Source: JAGVSR01 sp963825555
Lineage (GTDB): Bacteria; Pseudomonadota; Alphaproteobacteria; Rhizobiales; Hyphomicrobiaceae
Assembly: GCA_963825555.1 (NCBI GenBank)
Contig: CAWGTZ010000011.1
Span: 1-64,000, forward strand
Length of the DNA: 64,000 nt
Direction: 5' to 3'
The notes beneath the pieces were generated by a model. The model had not been told where the DNA came from. It did no database searches and worked only from the letters and a program-made list of their open reading frames with translations. Position 1 is the first letter of the stretch; each line of letters begins with the position of its first letter. The position numbers and the translations under genes were made by a program. Below, one piece after another: positions 50,812-59,925 of this stretch.

Positions 50812-52623
50812 ATGACCAAAGACAAGTCCGCCACCGACCCCGTCACGCCCTACAAAATCGCCGATCCCGAGGAATTCGCGCTCAACGTCCTCAAGGCCTA
50901 CGAGGAGGGCGGGCGGGCCGTTTCCCAACTTCTGGATCGTTCCGATACCCAGATGACGCCGTTTTCGTCTGCAAGCGAGATGGCGCGCGCGACGGAGACC
51001 ATTTCCGCCATTTATGCCCGCTGGATGTCCGATCCGGCCCGCTTTGCCCAGTCCCAGGCCGAGCTCATGAACTCCTATGCGGAGCTGTGGAACCGAACGG
51101 CCCAGCGCATGCTTGGAATCCAACCCGAACCGGTCATAGAGCCGGCTCCGACCGACAACCGGTTCCGCGATCCCGAATGGTCGCAGAACCCCTACTTCGA
51201 CTACGTCAAACAGCTCTACCTCATCACAACCAAGTGGGCGGAGGACAACCTGGCCAAGACGGAGGGGCTCGACGAGCCGGGCCGTCAGAAAGCCGAGTTC
51301 TACTTCCGTCTGCTGTCCAGCGCCTTCTCGCCTTCAAACTTCCCGATGACCAACCCTGAGGTCGTGCGCGAGACCCTGACGTCTAATGCGCGCAACCTTG
51401 TCGAAGGCATTTCACATCTGCTCACAGATCTGGAAGGCTCTGGCGACCTCATGCGCATCAGCCAGACCGACGCATCCGCCTTCGAGGTCGGGCGCAACCT
51501 CGCCATGACGCCGGGCAAGGTCGTCTTCCAGAACGAACTCCTGCAGCTTATCCAGTACTCGCCCACCACCGACAAGGTGCGCGAAATCCCGATCCTTATG
51601 GCCCCGCCGTGGATCAACAAATATTACGTTCTGGACCTCACTCCGCAGAAGAGCTTCATCAAGTACGTCGTCGACCAGGGCTTCACGGTGTTTGTCATCT
51701 CCTGGGTCAATCCAGGCGCCGATCTGGCCGATGTTACCTTCGAAGACTACATGACCGAGGGGTTGCTCACAGCGGCCGACGCTGTGCACCGGGAGACGGG
51801 CCTCGAACAATGCAACGTGCTCGGCTATTGCGTCGGGGGAACGCTGCTCGGCACCACGCTCGCCTGGCTCGCCGCGCGCGGGGAGAAGCCGTTCAACGCG
51901 GTGACTTTCCTCACTACCCAGGTTGACTTCTCCAAGGCAGGAGACCTGCTTCTCTTCACCGAGGACGAGCAGCTCGACAATCTTGAGCAGGTAATGAAGG
52001 AGCGTGGCTTCCTTGATGGTTCTCGGATGGCCAACGTCTTCAATATGATGCGGCCTCGAGACCTCATCTGGCCCTATGTCGTGAACAACTATCTGCTCGG
52101 CCGCAAACCGTTCCCATTCGACCTGCTTTACTGGAACCAGGATTCAACGCGCATCGCGGCGGCCTGCCATGCCTTCTACCTGCGCGAATTCTACAATGAG
52201 AACAAGCTCGCCGAAAAGCGGCTCGAGATCGGTGGTATTCCGCTCGATCTAGGCAAGGTGACTTTGCCGATCTTCACCGTCGCCACCCGTGATGACCATA
52301 TCGCACCGGCTGAATCGGTCTATATCGGCGCGCGCATGTTCGGGGGGCCGGTCAATTTTGTGCTCGCGGGCTCTGGCCACATCGCAGGCGTCATCAATCC
52401 GCCGGACAAAGTCAAATACCAGTACTGGACCAACCAGAGCCTTAAGCCAAAAAAACTGGCGGAATGGGTTTCCACGGCGGAGGAGCATCCCGGATCCTGG
52501 TGGCCCCACTGGATCGAATGGCTCCACGAGCAGTCGGGCGCCTGGACGCTCCCGCGGGAACCGGGCGAAACACTCGGAGTGATTGAGCCGGCTCCTGGCA
52601 GCTATGTGACGAAAACCCTTTAG
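50812..52623 (+). CDS. phaC: class I poly(R)-hydroxyalkanoate synthase
   Basis: EC 2.3.1.-: polymerises 3-hydroxyacyl-CoA to PHA/PHB granules. The 603 residues comprise an N-terminal PhaC_N domain and an alpha/beta-hydrolase domain. The lipase-like box VLGYCVGGTLLG has Cys340 in place of Ser, and the rest of the triad is Asp495 in ATRDDHIAPA and His523 in GSGHIAGVINP. It is divergent from alaC, a common arrangement in Hyphomicrobiales. The ATG at 50812 starts MTKDKSATDPVTPY. No granule regulator (phaR) or phasin is in the window. Confidence 0.97.
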   Translation: MTKDKSATDPVTPYKIADPEEFALNVLKAYEEGGRAVSQLLDRSDTQMTPFSSASEMARATETISAIYARWMSDPARFAQSQAELMNSYAELWNRTAQRMLGIQPEPVIEPAPTDNRFRDPEWSQNPYFDYVKQLYLITTKWAEDNLAKTEGLDEPGRQKAEFYFRLLSSAFSPSNFPMTNPEVVRETLTSNARNLVEGISHLLTDLEGSGDLMRISQTDASAFEVGRNLAMTPGKVVFQNELLQLIQYSPTTDKVREIPILMAPPWINKYYVLDLTPQKSFIKYVVDQGFTVFVISWVNPGADLADVTFEDYMTEGLLTAADAVHRETGLEQCNVLGYCVGGTLLGTTLAWLAARGEKPFNAVTFLTTQVDFSKAGDLLLFTEDEQLDNLEQVMKERGFLDGSRMANVFNMMRPRDLIWPYVVNNYLLGRKPFPFDLLYWNQDSTRIAAACHAFYLREFYNENKLAEKRLEIGGIPLDLGKVTLPIFTVATRDDHIAPAESVYIGARMFGGPVNFVLAGSGHIAGVINPPDKVKYQYWTNQSLKPKKLAEWVSTAEEHPGSWWPHWIEWLHEQSGAWTLPREPGETLGVIEPAPGSYVTKTL

Positions 52624-52675
52624 GGGTGTCCAGTTAAGGAAGGGCGCAAAAGCAGAAAGGTAGAAACGTGCGCAA

Positions 52676-52702
52676 ATATTGAACCGATTATTAGTTCAAT
52701 AT
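52676..52702. promoter_or_regulatory. perfect 9-bp inverted repeat between phaC and a membrane-protein gene
   Basis: ATATTGAAC (52676-52684) and GTTCAATAT (52694-52702) are separated by nine bases, so their centres lie about 18 bp apart (under two helical turns). It is AT-rich in a GC-rich setting, starts 53 bp after the phaC stop, and no T-run follows. This fits an operator for the gene at 52755 better than a terminator. Confidence 0.5.
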
Positions 52703-52754
52703 CGCTAAGCTTTTCATCATTTCCGATGCGTCCGGCAAGTGGTGAACCCTGCAC

Positions 52755-53180
52755 ATGCCCAGTGCTATAGCGATGATCGAGGAAAACGCGGTGCTTGCGC
52801 GCATCTACGCGCGGATGCCTGTCGACGTTCAGCTGTCTTTCACGCCCGAACAGATGGCCGCTCTGGGCGAGGCCACTTACGATGGACCCGCCCAGCACAA
52901 GGTCGCTATCCGCAAGACTGTCTCGTTCTTTGGCCGGCGGTATTACCTCGCCCTGTTTGCCGGCCGGGATCGCCGGCACGGCCGCGGCAACATCGAAAAG
53001 TACGCCGACGAATTCCGGGCCGACTGGCGCTATGTTGTTATGATCCTCCTGCTGCTCGCGGCAGGTCTTACGATCATTGTCGGTACGATCCTCTACGTCT
53101 GGCTGCTCGCGGTCTCGTATGTCGGCGGCCCCTACCGCGTGCCCTCCGTCACTGAATTCCTGCCGCAATTGACACGTTAG
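52755..53180 (+). CDS. hypothetical membrane protein (141 aa)
   Basis: A protein with a soluble N-terminal region of about 85 residues (including VSFFGRRYYLALFAGRDRRHG) and two hydrophobic segments, the first being WRYVVMILLLLAAGLTIIVGTIL. Related alphaproteobacterial genes are often mislabelled as a 3-phosphoshikimate carboxyvinyltransferase; this short protein lacks such a domain. Its stop lies five bases from the convergent metY stop. A conspicuous inverted repeat lies upstream. Function unknown. Confidence 0.7.
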   Translation: MPSAIAMIEENAVLARIYARMPVDVQLSFTPEQMAALGEATYDGPAQHKVAIRKTVSFFGRRYYLALFAGRDRRHGRGNIEKYADEFRADWRYVVMILLLLAAGLTIIVGTILYVWLLAVSYVGGPYRVPSVTEFLPQLTR

Positions 53181-53184
53181 CGAG

Positions 53185-54477
53185 TTAGGCCAGGCCCCCG
53201 AGCCCTTCCGCGAGGTCGGCGATGATGTCCTCCGCATCCTCGATGCCCACCGACAACCTCACCACGTCGGGGCCCGCACCGGCCGCAATCCGCTGCTCGT
53301 CGGTAAGCTGGCGGTGCGTTGTCGAGGCCGGATGGATGACGAGGCTTCTCACATCGCCGATGTTTGCCAGATGCGAGAACAATTTCAGGCGCGAGACCAG
53401 CGCCTTGCCGGCCTCATAGCCGCCCTTGAGACCAAAGGTGAAGACGGCACCTGCCCCTTTCGGCGTAATGCGCTGAGCGAGCTGATGGTTGGCCGAAGAC
53501 GGCAGTCCGGCATAGTTCACCCAGGCGACGGCCGGATGGCTCTCCAGGAAGGCAGCAACCTTAGTAGCGTTCTCACAGTGCTTGGCCATGCGAAGAGGCA
53601 ACGTCTCGATGCCATTCAGGATCAGGAAGGCGTTAAATGGCGCTATCGCGGGGCCGAGATCGCGCAGCCCCATAACGCGGCACGCGAGCGCAAACGCCAT
53701 TGGACCGAAGGCATCGGCCAGCACCATGCCATTGTAGGATGGATTCGGTTCGACCAAGGTCTTGTAGCGGAACTTGGCGGCGTTCCAGTTGAACGTGCCG
53801 CAATCAACGATGACTCCGCCGATCGAATTACCCTGCCCGCCCATGAACTTCGTCAGCGAGTGGACGATGATGTCGGCGCCGTATTCTTTCGGGCGGCAGA
53901 GATATGGCGTGGCCAGCGTGTTGTCGACGATGAGGGGCACTCCAGCGGACTTGGCGATGGCGGAAACGGCCGGAATGTCGATCACGACCCCACCAGGATT
54001 GGCGATGCTCTCGATGTAGATCGCGCGGGTCTTAGGCGTAATGGCAGCGGCAATCGTTTCCGGTTGCGTCGCGTCGGCCCAGGCCACATTCCAATCGAAC
54101 TTGCGGAAGGCGTGGTTGAACTGATTGACCGAACCGCCATAGAGCTGACGAGCGGCCACGAACTCGTCACCTGGCTCCAGAAGCGTATGGAAGGTTATCA
54201 ACTGCGCGGCGTGCCCCGAAGCCACCGCTAAAGCCGCCGATCCTCCCTCAAGCGCGGCGACGCGGGCTTCCAGCGCACCTTGGGTCGGATTCATGATGCG
54301 GGTATAGATATTGCCGAACTCCTGCAGACCGAATAGTGCGGCCGCATGGTCGGCATCTCGGAACACGTAGGAGGTGGTCTGGTAGATCGGTGTAACCCGG
54401 GCCCCGGTGGTCGGATCGGGCGCAGCGCCAGCGTGAACGGCAAGTGTCGAGAAAGCGTGGGGCTTGGTCCCGGTCAT
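53185..54477 (-). CDS. metY: O-acetylhomoserine sulfhydrylase / aminocarboxypropyltransferase
   Basis: EC 2.5.1.49: O-acetylhomoserine + sulfide (or methanethiol) to homocysteine (or methionine) with PLP. The 430-residue Cys/Met-metabolism PLP protein shows FSTLAVHAGAAPDPTTGARVTPIYQTTS, ITFHTLLEPGDEFVAARQLYGGS, and the Schiff-base Lys in HSLTKFMGGQGNSIGG. Its length and C-terminus match MetY rather than MetB/MetC. ATG 54477 is chosen because GGAGG lies five bases upstream. It follows a terminator of the preceding small gene by about 75 bp, so it has its own promoter. No SAM riboswitch could be recognised in the leader. Confidence 0.92.
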   Translation of the reverse strand: MTGTKPHAFSTLAVHAGAAPDPTTGARVTPIYQTTSYVFRDADHAAALFGLQEFGNIYTRIMNPTQGALEARVAALEGGSAALAVASGHAAQLITFHTLLEPGDEFVAARQLYGGSVNQFNHAFRKFDWNVAWADATQPETIAAAITPKTRAIYIESIANPGGVVIDIPAVSAIAKSAGVPLIVDNTLATPYLCRPKEYGADIIVHSLTKFMGGQGNSIGGVIVDCGTFNWNAAKFRYKTLVEPNPSYNGMVLADAFGPMAFALACRVMGLRDLGPAIAPFNAFLILNGIETLPLRMAKHCENATKVAAFLESHPAVAWVNYAGLPSSANHQLAQRITPKGAGAVFTFGLKGGYEAGKALVSRLKLFSHLANIGDVRSLVIHPASTTHRQLTDEQRIAAGAGPDVVRLSVGIEDAEDIIADLAEGLGGLA

Positions 54478-54551
54478 GGCATCCTCCGGCATTTCTTGTG
54501 AGGTGCCAAAGGGAGCGGCCCGAAGCCCGTCTGTCAACTGAAACGGCAATG

Positions 54552-54580
54552 AAAAAGCCCTGCACCGAGGTGCTGAGGGC
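54552..54580 (-). terminator. intrinsic terminator of the small gene at 54656-54862
   Basis: On the minus strand GCCCT...AGGGC and GCAC...GTGC form a stepped stem with a two-base bulge, closed by CTCG, followed by TTTTTC. It lies 75 bp downstream of the small gene and upstream of metY. Confidence 0.8.
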
Positions 54581-54655
54581 GTTCAATCCGTGATCGGCAT
54601 CGCGCCGGGGCGGCTCGGGGGCGCCGCACCGGACCCTTTACAGAGCCGCGACGTC

Positions 54656-54862
54656 TCAGATCTTGGCGTAGAGACCAGCACGCTGACAGGTCCAGCGCTT
54701 CGCGACCCATTTCGGATGGGCCTCGACCCATTTCGCGATCTCGGGCTGGGCCCCCATGACACACTGCATGGGCGTGAGGTTGTCGGCTGAGTAGGTCAGC
54801 GAAACATCCTTGCAGCGGTTGGGATCGGCAATAAGGCAGACAGAAACCAGAAGCTCTATCAT
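54656..54862 (-). CDS. conserved small hypothetical protein (68 aa)
   Basis: Starts MIELLVSVCLIADPNRCKDV and contains four cysteines (CLIADPNRC, MQCVM, WTCQRAG) with the conserved-looking segment LTPMQCVMGAQPEIAKWVEAHP. Such 65-70 residue proteins recur in Hyphomicrobiales without known function. The N-terminus is moderately hydrophobic but too short for a secure signal peptide. It has its own intrinsic terminator. Confidence 0.75.
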   Translation of the reverse strand: MIELLVSVCLIADPNRCKDVSLTYSADNLTPMQCVMGAQPEIAKWVEAHPKWVAKRWTCQRAGLYAKI

Positions 54863-55191
54863 TGGACACCCTGCGTCAGTTTTGATCTCGTTTGGCGAGA
54901 TCGGCTGAAGATTGGGCGTCTTCCCTTCTACGTTTCTTCTTGAGTGAAAAGGTATGCCGCGGCAGTGAAACTGGCAAGATTAGAAAAGCGGCAAGGGTTG
55001 CTTGAGAATTAAACGAAATGTATGTGTTGCGTCCAGGCGACGCATTATGAGGCAACCCCACGTGTCTGGCGGGGAAATTCCCGCTCCGTGCGCCTTCTAT
55101 TTGCAACGGGCGTTTCGCGCCTGCCCAAGTTTCAGATCTTCCAGCAACGACTCAGGATGAGTGCCACCGAGAGAATCGATTCCATATCAAT
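54863..55191. other. 329-bp gap without a supported gene
   Basis: Between the small gene and the diheme peroxidase gene. It contains an AT-richer patch around 54900-55020 and a short GCGGG/CCCGC hairpin near 55070. I see no coding sequence. Confidence 0.4.
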
Positions 55192-56202
55192 TCACAGCGC
55201 CCGCAAGAACGCGATGAGGGAGGCTCTTTCGGCCGGATCGAGTTCAAGATCGCGCACAAGATTCGGCGAAAGCGACGGCCTCAAGACAAGGTTTCCAGCA
55301 TAATGCGCAACCACATCCTCAAGTGTGGCCAGTGAGCCGTTGTGCATGTAGGGCGCCGTGCGCGCCACCTGCCGAAGTCCAGGCGTCTTGAATGCGGGAA
55401 TTCCCGGCGTTCCACCCTCCACACCGCCACGGCCAGGATCGTCGCTTGCCACTCCAACATCGTGAAACTGATCATCGGTCATACGCCATCCGCCGTGGCA
55501 GGAGACACATCCACCCTTGCCAACAAAAATGGAGAAGCCAGCTTTCTCCTCTGCATCGAGCGCCGAATCGTCGCCCGCAACCCAGGCATCGAAACGCGTC
55601 TGTGGCGATACGAGACTTCGTTCAAAAGCCGCAAGTGCTGAAACAATCCCGTCTTCGGTGATCTCTGGTGAACCTGGAAAAGCGCCGGCGAATGCGCGCG
55701 CCATGCCGGTATCTCGGGAGAGCGCGCGGATCGTTTGAGGCAGATCGACCGCCAGTTCATTCGCTGCGTGCAGCGGCACGCGCGCCTGGGATTCCAAGGT
55801 CGATTCGCGGCCGTCCCAATAGAGGCTCTTGGCCTCGGCAAGATTCCAAAGGTGCGGGGTATTGCGCCGAAGGGATGCGCCATCGAGACCTGCGGCCCGG
55901 GCGCGGCCATCGGTGTAGGCCAGTTCCGGTCGATGACAAGTGCTGCATGCACGCGTGCCCGAGCCTGAGAGCCGCCTATCGGAAAAAAGTTCGGCGCCGA
56001 GTGCTCGCCGCTTGCTCTCGTTTTCATCGACGGGACGGACCTCAGGACGCGCGAAGATGGAACGCCATAGAGCGTCGCGGTCCAAGGGCGTTTCCGCGGC
56101 CACCGCCAATTCGGTTGGATCAGCGTCGGCGGCAAGCGCAGGGAACAGCGCCAAGGCAGCCAGGATGGCCACTAAGATCCGGATCGGGGGATTTCCAAAC
56201 AC
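55192..56202 (-). CDS. diheme cytochrome c peroxidase / MauG-family protein
   Basis: A 336-residue periplasmic protein. A signal peptide (RILVAILAALALFPALAADA) is followed by two haem-binding CxxCH motifs, Cys86-Cys89-His90 (ACSTCH) and Cys232-Cys235-His236 (GCVSCH), in the order of bacterial CCP/MauG proteins. Conserved strands include SLYWDGRESTLESQARVPL and the C-terminal PYMHNGSLATLEDVVAHY. It may reduce hydrogen peroxide with cytochrome electrons or perform a MauG-like oxidation; no mau genes are present. It stands alone. Confidence 0.92.
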   Translation of the reverse strand: MFGNPPIRILVAILAALALFPALAADADPTELAVAAETPLDRDALWRSIFARPEVRPVDENESKRRALGAELFSDRRLSGSGTRACSTCHRPELAYTDGRARAAGLDGASLRRNTPHLWNLAEAKSLYWDGRESTLESQARVPLHAANELAVDLPQTIRALSRDTGMARAFAGAFPGSPEITEDGIVSALAAFERSLVSPQTRFDAWVAGDDSALDAEEKAGFSIFVGKGGCVSCHGGWRMTDDQFHDVGVASDDPGRGGVEGGTPGIPAFKTPGLRQVARTAPYMHNGSLATLEDVVAHYAGNLVLRPSLSPNLVRDLELDPAERASLIAFLRAL

Positions 56203-56453
56203 GCGCTCACAACACCTTTTGATTACGTGACTTTAGCTATCACGGCGGGCCACTGCGCAAAGTCCCGGGTCTGGGGATAACGGGGACATTCGGGCGGCCA
56301 GCCCCTTGATCGAGCCGAATCACCATACGAATCTCGTCAGTAATCAGACGGAGAGATTCCGTCGCGTTACAGTTTTTCAGTTGTGTGCACCGCGGTCCGG
56401 CCAAAGCATCATACGCATGGAACGCATGGGCGGGTGCCTCCGAGGGGGGTAAC

Positions 56454-57336
56454 ATGTTGCATAAGGTTCCGTCAGGTCCTGGCCCGCTGCGGCCCATCCT
56501 CCTGTCAGGTCTCGCCGCCGTCCTCTGCGGAGCCTTGTGCGCAGAATGGCCTGGACACGCCTCAGGCCCAGCTCGCCGATCCGGGAACCACGTCCGCACT
56601 GGCTGCCATGCCACGTACCGCTGACTAGTCGGCAACACCCCAAAAATCTCTGACGACCGCCGCCGTGACCGACATCGACGTCTCACCGGAGGTTGCATCA
56701 ACTATCCGGCAGGCGCGCGCCTTGCGCCAGTCCGGCAAGAAGGCCGAGGCTCTGGAACTCCTCGACAAGAGTGCGGGTGCCAACAAGGATATGGCCCTCA
56801 TCGGCGAGAGGGGACTGCTCGCCCTCGAACTGGGGCAAGTAGAGAAGGCAGAGCAGTTGCTTGCCCGCGCCCAGGATCCCAAGCGGCTCGACTGGCGTCT
56901 CCTTTCTGGCTACGGCGCCGCCCTGTCGGCCAATGGCATGCAGAAGGATGTCCAGACGCAGTTCTCCAAGGCGCTCGCCCACGCCCCCGACCAAACCTCG
57001 ATCCTGAACAACCTGGCGCTCAGCTATGCACTGGAGGGCCGACGCGACGAGGCCGAGAAGATCCTGAGACAGGCGGCCTCCAGCCAGACCGGCGATCCGA
57101 GGGCAAAGCAGAACCTGGCGCTCATTCTCGGCCTCAACGGCAAGATCAACAAGGCGCGGGCCTTGACCGAGAGCACCCTCCCGCCGGAGAAGGCCAAGGC
57201 GAACATCGCCTACTTCGAGAGGCTCGGAACCGGTGGAGCCGCCGTTTCGCGACCTCAACCTGTAGCGCCTCAGCCGATCAAGGCTGCAAGTGTCGTCGAA
57301 GACAAACCCATCATGCAGCTGGGTATTGCCGACTGA
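56454..57336 (+). pseudogene. TadD-like TPR lipoprotein with disrupted 5' end
   Basis: A signal/lipobox-like start (MLHKVPSGPGPLRPILLSGLAAVLCGALC) is in one frame. The natural continuation (AQNGLDTPQAQLADPGTTSALAAMPRTAD) is in the +1 frame and runs into an in-frame TAG at 56626-56628. After it the same frame continues SATPQKSLTTAAVTDIDVSPEVAS and the intact TPR region to the stop at 57336. The TPR part (from GTG 56665, 223 residues) has about five repeats (for example NNLALSYALEGRRDEAEKIL) and resembles TadD assembly proteins of Tad/Flp pili. Either the protein is now made without its export signal or the 5' end carries two errors. No other tad genes are in the window. Confidence 0.65.
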
Positions 57337-57368
57337 CAGCGCCCGGCCTCCGCAAAACAGCTCGTCTT

Positions 57369-57396
57369 GCGAGGCTCCGCATAAGGCGGGCCTCGC
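57369..57396. terminator. hairpin between convergent TPR and CDF genes
   Basis: GCGAGGC and CCGC pair with GCGG and GCCTCGC around ATAAG (11 bp, one bulged T). It is placed between convergent stops at 57336 and 57440 but lacks a T-run, so termination is only a suggestion. Confidence 0.4.
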
Positions 57397-57439
57397 TCGG
57401 CTTCGGGGGGTTAGTCGCTGGGCGTCGCATGATGCCGCC

Positions 57440-58066
57440 TCAAGCGTGTGGCGCAGGCGGCTCCCCGTCGTCGTCCGTCTCTCCCATCGCGGCCTCGTAG
57501 ACCTCGTAGGCCGAACCGATATTCAGAACGGCGATTCCCAGTCCGACGATCACGTCCGGCCAGATGGAGCCAATCGCGGCCGTTACCAGACCAGCCCCGA
57601 TAATGGCGATGTTGGCGGCCACGTCATTGCGCGCGGACAAAAACGCGGCCCGCGTCAGGCTCCCGCCATGTGTGCGCACGCGCGCCAACAGGAAGGCACA
57701 AAAGGCATTGACCGCCAACGCACCAGCACCGGCGAGCGTTAGCGTCACCGGATCGGCAATCGAGGGCGCAGAAAGCTTTCCCCACGCTGTCCAGAGGGCC
57801 GCGATCCCCGGGACCATCAAGCAACAGGCGAGAAATAGCCCGACAATCCGCCGCTTGGCCGCGGTCCAGCCCAGCGCCACTAGCACGAGGAAATTGACTG
57901 TCGCGTCCTCGAGAAAATCGATGCTGTCGGCAAACAGCGCCACCGATTCGATCGCCACGGCGATGCCGAACTCGACGAAGAAATACGTGAGATTGAGCGC
58001 CGCAACGACCGCAACGGTCCACTTGAGACTTGCGCGATGATCCGAGCGCGGCAGCGGCGCATCCAT
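57440..58066 (-). CDS. short CDF-like cation transporter
   Basis: A 208-residue membrane protein of the cation diffusion facilitator type without the usual C-terminal cytosolic domain. Six hydrophobic segments are visible. The TM2 metal site reads ADSIDFLEDATVN with the paired acids of DxxxD spacing (D..ED). The TM5 motif, usually HxxxD, reads SARNDVAAN, so His is replaced by Ser while Asp is kept. Metal selectivity (Zn, Co or Mn) cannot be assigned. It is convergent with the TPR gene and divergent from the acyl-activating enzyme gene (177 bp). Confidence 0.8.
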   Translation of the reverse strand: MDAPLPRSDHRASLKWTVAVVAALNLTYFFVEFGIAVAIESVALFADSIDFLEDATVNFLVLVALGWTAAKRRIVGLFLACCLMVPGIAALWTAWGKLSAPSIADPVTLTLAGAGALAVNAFCAFLLARVRTHGGSLTRAAFLSARNDVAANIAIIGAGLVTAAIGSIWPDVIVGLGIAVLNIGSAYEVYEAAMGETDDDGEPPAPHA

Positions 58067-58242
58067 TCGTTTCGACCCGGTCGGTTGCCTCAGGCGCGCG
58101 CTCTATACGAGAAGCATGCCCGTCTGGCAAACGCCACTAAACAACTGGGTGCCCCCGGTGAGATTTTGGCCGGCGCTTGCCTCATCGGAAAGTTTGGTGT
58201 CCAAGTTCGAGTGCTCTGCCCCACCCGTTTTCGGAAGCCCTC

Positions 58243-59826
58243 ATGACACTGCCATTCAACGAGACAGCCTTCCGGACTACCCTGTTCGGCGCCCTCGTCG
58301 CAGCGGCCGGGCGGACCGGCTATGACAAGACGATCTTGGAAGATGCCGAGCGGCAGGCACTGACCTACAAACGCCTGATCCTCGCATGCCTTGTTCTGGG
58401 GAAGCGGCTCATGCGCGAGACGCAGCCCGGACAGGCGACCGGTCTTCTGCTGCCCAATGTCAATGCACTGGTCGTCGCTCTCTTCGGCCTCAACGCCTAC
58501 GGGCGGTCCGCCGGACTTCTCAACTTCACGGCAGGCACACGCAATCTGGTCAGCGCCGTCCGCACCGGACCGCTCCCTGTCGTCGTTACCTCCCGGCGCT
58601 TCATCGAGACGGCCAAGCTGGATGAGGCTGTAGATGCCATCGCCGAAACGGAGTGGGCGCCGGGTCGGAGGGTCCGCGTCATCTATCTGGAAGACGTCCG
58701 CCGATCGATCGGAAGCACAGACAAAGCGCGCGGGTTGCTGGCCTCCCTTGCCCCAGGGCTCGCCACACGGTTCAGGCGGCCGCGTGCGGACGAAATGGCG
58801 ATCCTTCTTTTCACATCGGGTACCGAAGGCTCGCCGAAGGGCGTGGCGCTGACCAATCTCAACCTCGTCGCCAACGCCAAGCAGATCTTCGCACATGCCA
58901 ACGGGATCCTGACCAGTTCAGACATCGCCATGAATCCGCTGCCTATGTTTCATTCCTTCGGTCTCACGGCGGGAACCCTGATGCCGCTTCTCAATGGCAT
59001 GAAGGTCGTTCTGTATCCCAGCCCGCTGCACTACAAACAGATCCCCAGGCTGATCCGCAGCACAAGGGCGACGCTACTGCTTTCGACCGATACATTCCTG
59101 CAGGGCTATGCTCGCGCCGCTGATGACGGAGATCTCGACAGCTTGCGTTTCGTCGTAGCCGGAGCTGAACGGGTCAAGGAGGCAACGCGCCGTCTTTGGA
59201 ACCGATCGGGAACCGAAATTCTCGAAGGCTATGGCGCGACGGAATGCGCGCCTGTGATCTGCTGCAACCTTCCAGGCAGCAACAGGCATGGCAGCGTGGG
59301 ACGGATTCTTCCGGGGATCGAGGCACGGCTTGAGCCCGTCGAAGGGATCAATGAGGGCGGGCGGCTGCATGTGCGCGGCCCGAACGTGATGGCAGGCTAC
59401 ATCCACGCCAGGGAACCGGGCGTGATCGTCCCCCCGCCGGACGGCTGGCACGACACCGGCGACATCGTCACGATCGACGACGGCTTTGTCGCCATTCGCG
59501 GCCGCGCCAAGCGCTTTGCCAAAATCGGCGGAGAAATGATTTCACTCGCTGCCGTCGAGGCGATGGCCTCGGGGCTTTGGCCTGAAAACACCCACGTCTG
59601 TGTCTCTCTTCCCGACCCGCGAAAAGGAGAGAGCCTCGTGCTCGTCACCGACAAGCCAGACGCGGACAAGTCCGAACTTTCCGCGCACGCGCGCGAAGAG
59701 GGGGTGCCCGAACTCTGGGTACCCAAGGCCATTCTCGTGACACAGCAGATCCCCATCCTTGGATCGGGCAAGGTCGACTATGCTGCCACCCTCGAAATGG
59801 CGCGTGAGGCCAGACCCCTTCTATGA
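58243..59826 (+). CDS. AMP-dependent acyl-activating enzyme (acyl-CoA/ACP synthetase)
   Basis: A 527-residue ANL-superfamily enzyme. The P-loop-like signature LLFTSGTEGSPKGVALT (A3), EGYGATECAPVI (A5) and WHDTGDIVTIDDGFVAIRGRAKRFAKIGGEMIS (A7-A8) are complete, and the final Lys lies in QQIPILGSGKVDY (A10). The pattern of the Lys-containing C-terminus is like the acyl-ACP synthetase half of bifunctional Aas proteins, but the acyltransferase half is absent. ATG 58243 (MTLPFNETAFRTT) is chosen; an upstream ATG at 58177 is Arg/Cys/Pro-rich and unlike the family. It is followed by a BT1-like carrier 100 bp later on the same strand. Confidence 0.9.
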   Translation: MTLPFNETAFRTTLFGALVAAAGRTGYDKTILEDAERQALTYKRLILACLVLGKRLMRETQPGQATGLLLPNVNALVVALFGLNAYGRSAGLLNFTAGTRNLVSAVRTGPLPVVVTSRRFIETAKLDEAVDAIAETEWAPGRRVRVIYLEDVRRSIGSTDKARGLLASLAPGLATRFRRPRADEMAILLFTSGTEGSPKGVALTNLNLVANAKQIFAHANGILTSSDIAMNPLPMFHSFGLTAGTLMPLLNGMKVVLYPSPLHYKQIPRLIRSTRATLLLSTDTFLQGYARAADDGDLDSLRFVVAGAERVKEATRRLWNRSGTEILEGYGATECAPVICCNLPGSNRHGSVGRILPGIEARLEPVEGINEGGRLHVRGPNVMAGYIHAREPGVIVPPPDGWHDTGDIVTIDDGFVAIRGRAKRFAKIGGEMISLAAVEAMASGLWPENTHVCVSLPDPRKGESLVLVTDKPDADKSELSAHAREEGVPELWVPKAILVTQQIPILGSGKVDYAATLEMAREARPLL

Positions 59827-59925
59827 ATATCCGCTTCTAAGAATGTCGCCTGTTCCGAGCCGCCACCCCTGCCGCGCGTATCGCACTCAGATTTCATCCT
59901 CCTCAAAATCCCGGATGCCCACCAC

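Noticed and set aside
50545..51123. N-terminal extension of the AlaC-like aminotransferase to 613 residues
   Set aside because: The extra part would run through the phaC promoter and coding sequence on the other strand, and family proteins start near the FHRIKRLPPY segment.
54478..54552. Possible SAM riboswitch before metY
   Set aside because: I looked for SAM-II-like pairing in the leader and saw none; the only structure is the terminator of the upstream gene. A covariance-model search could settle it.
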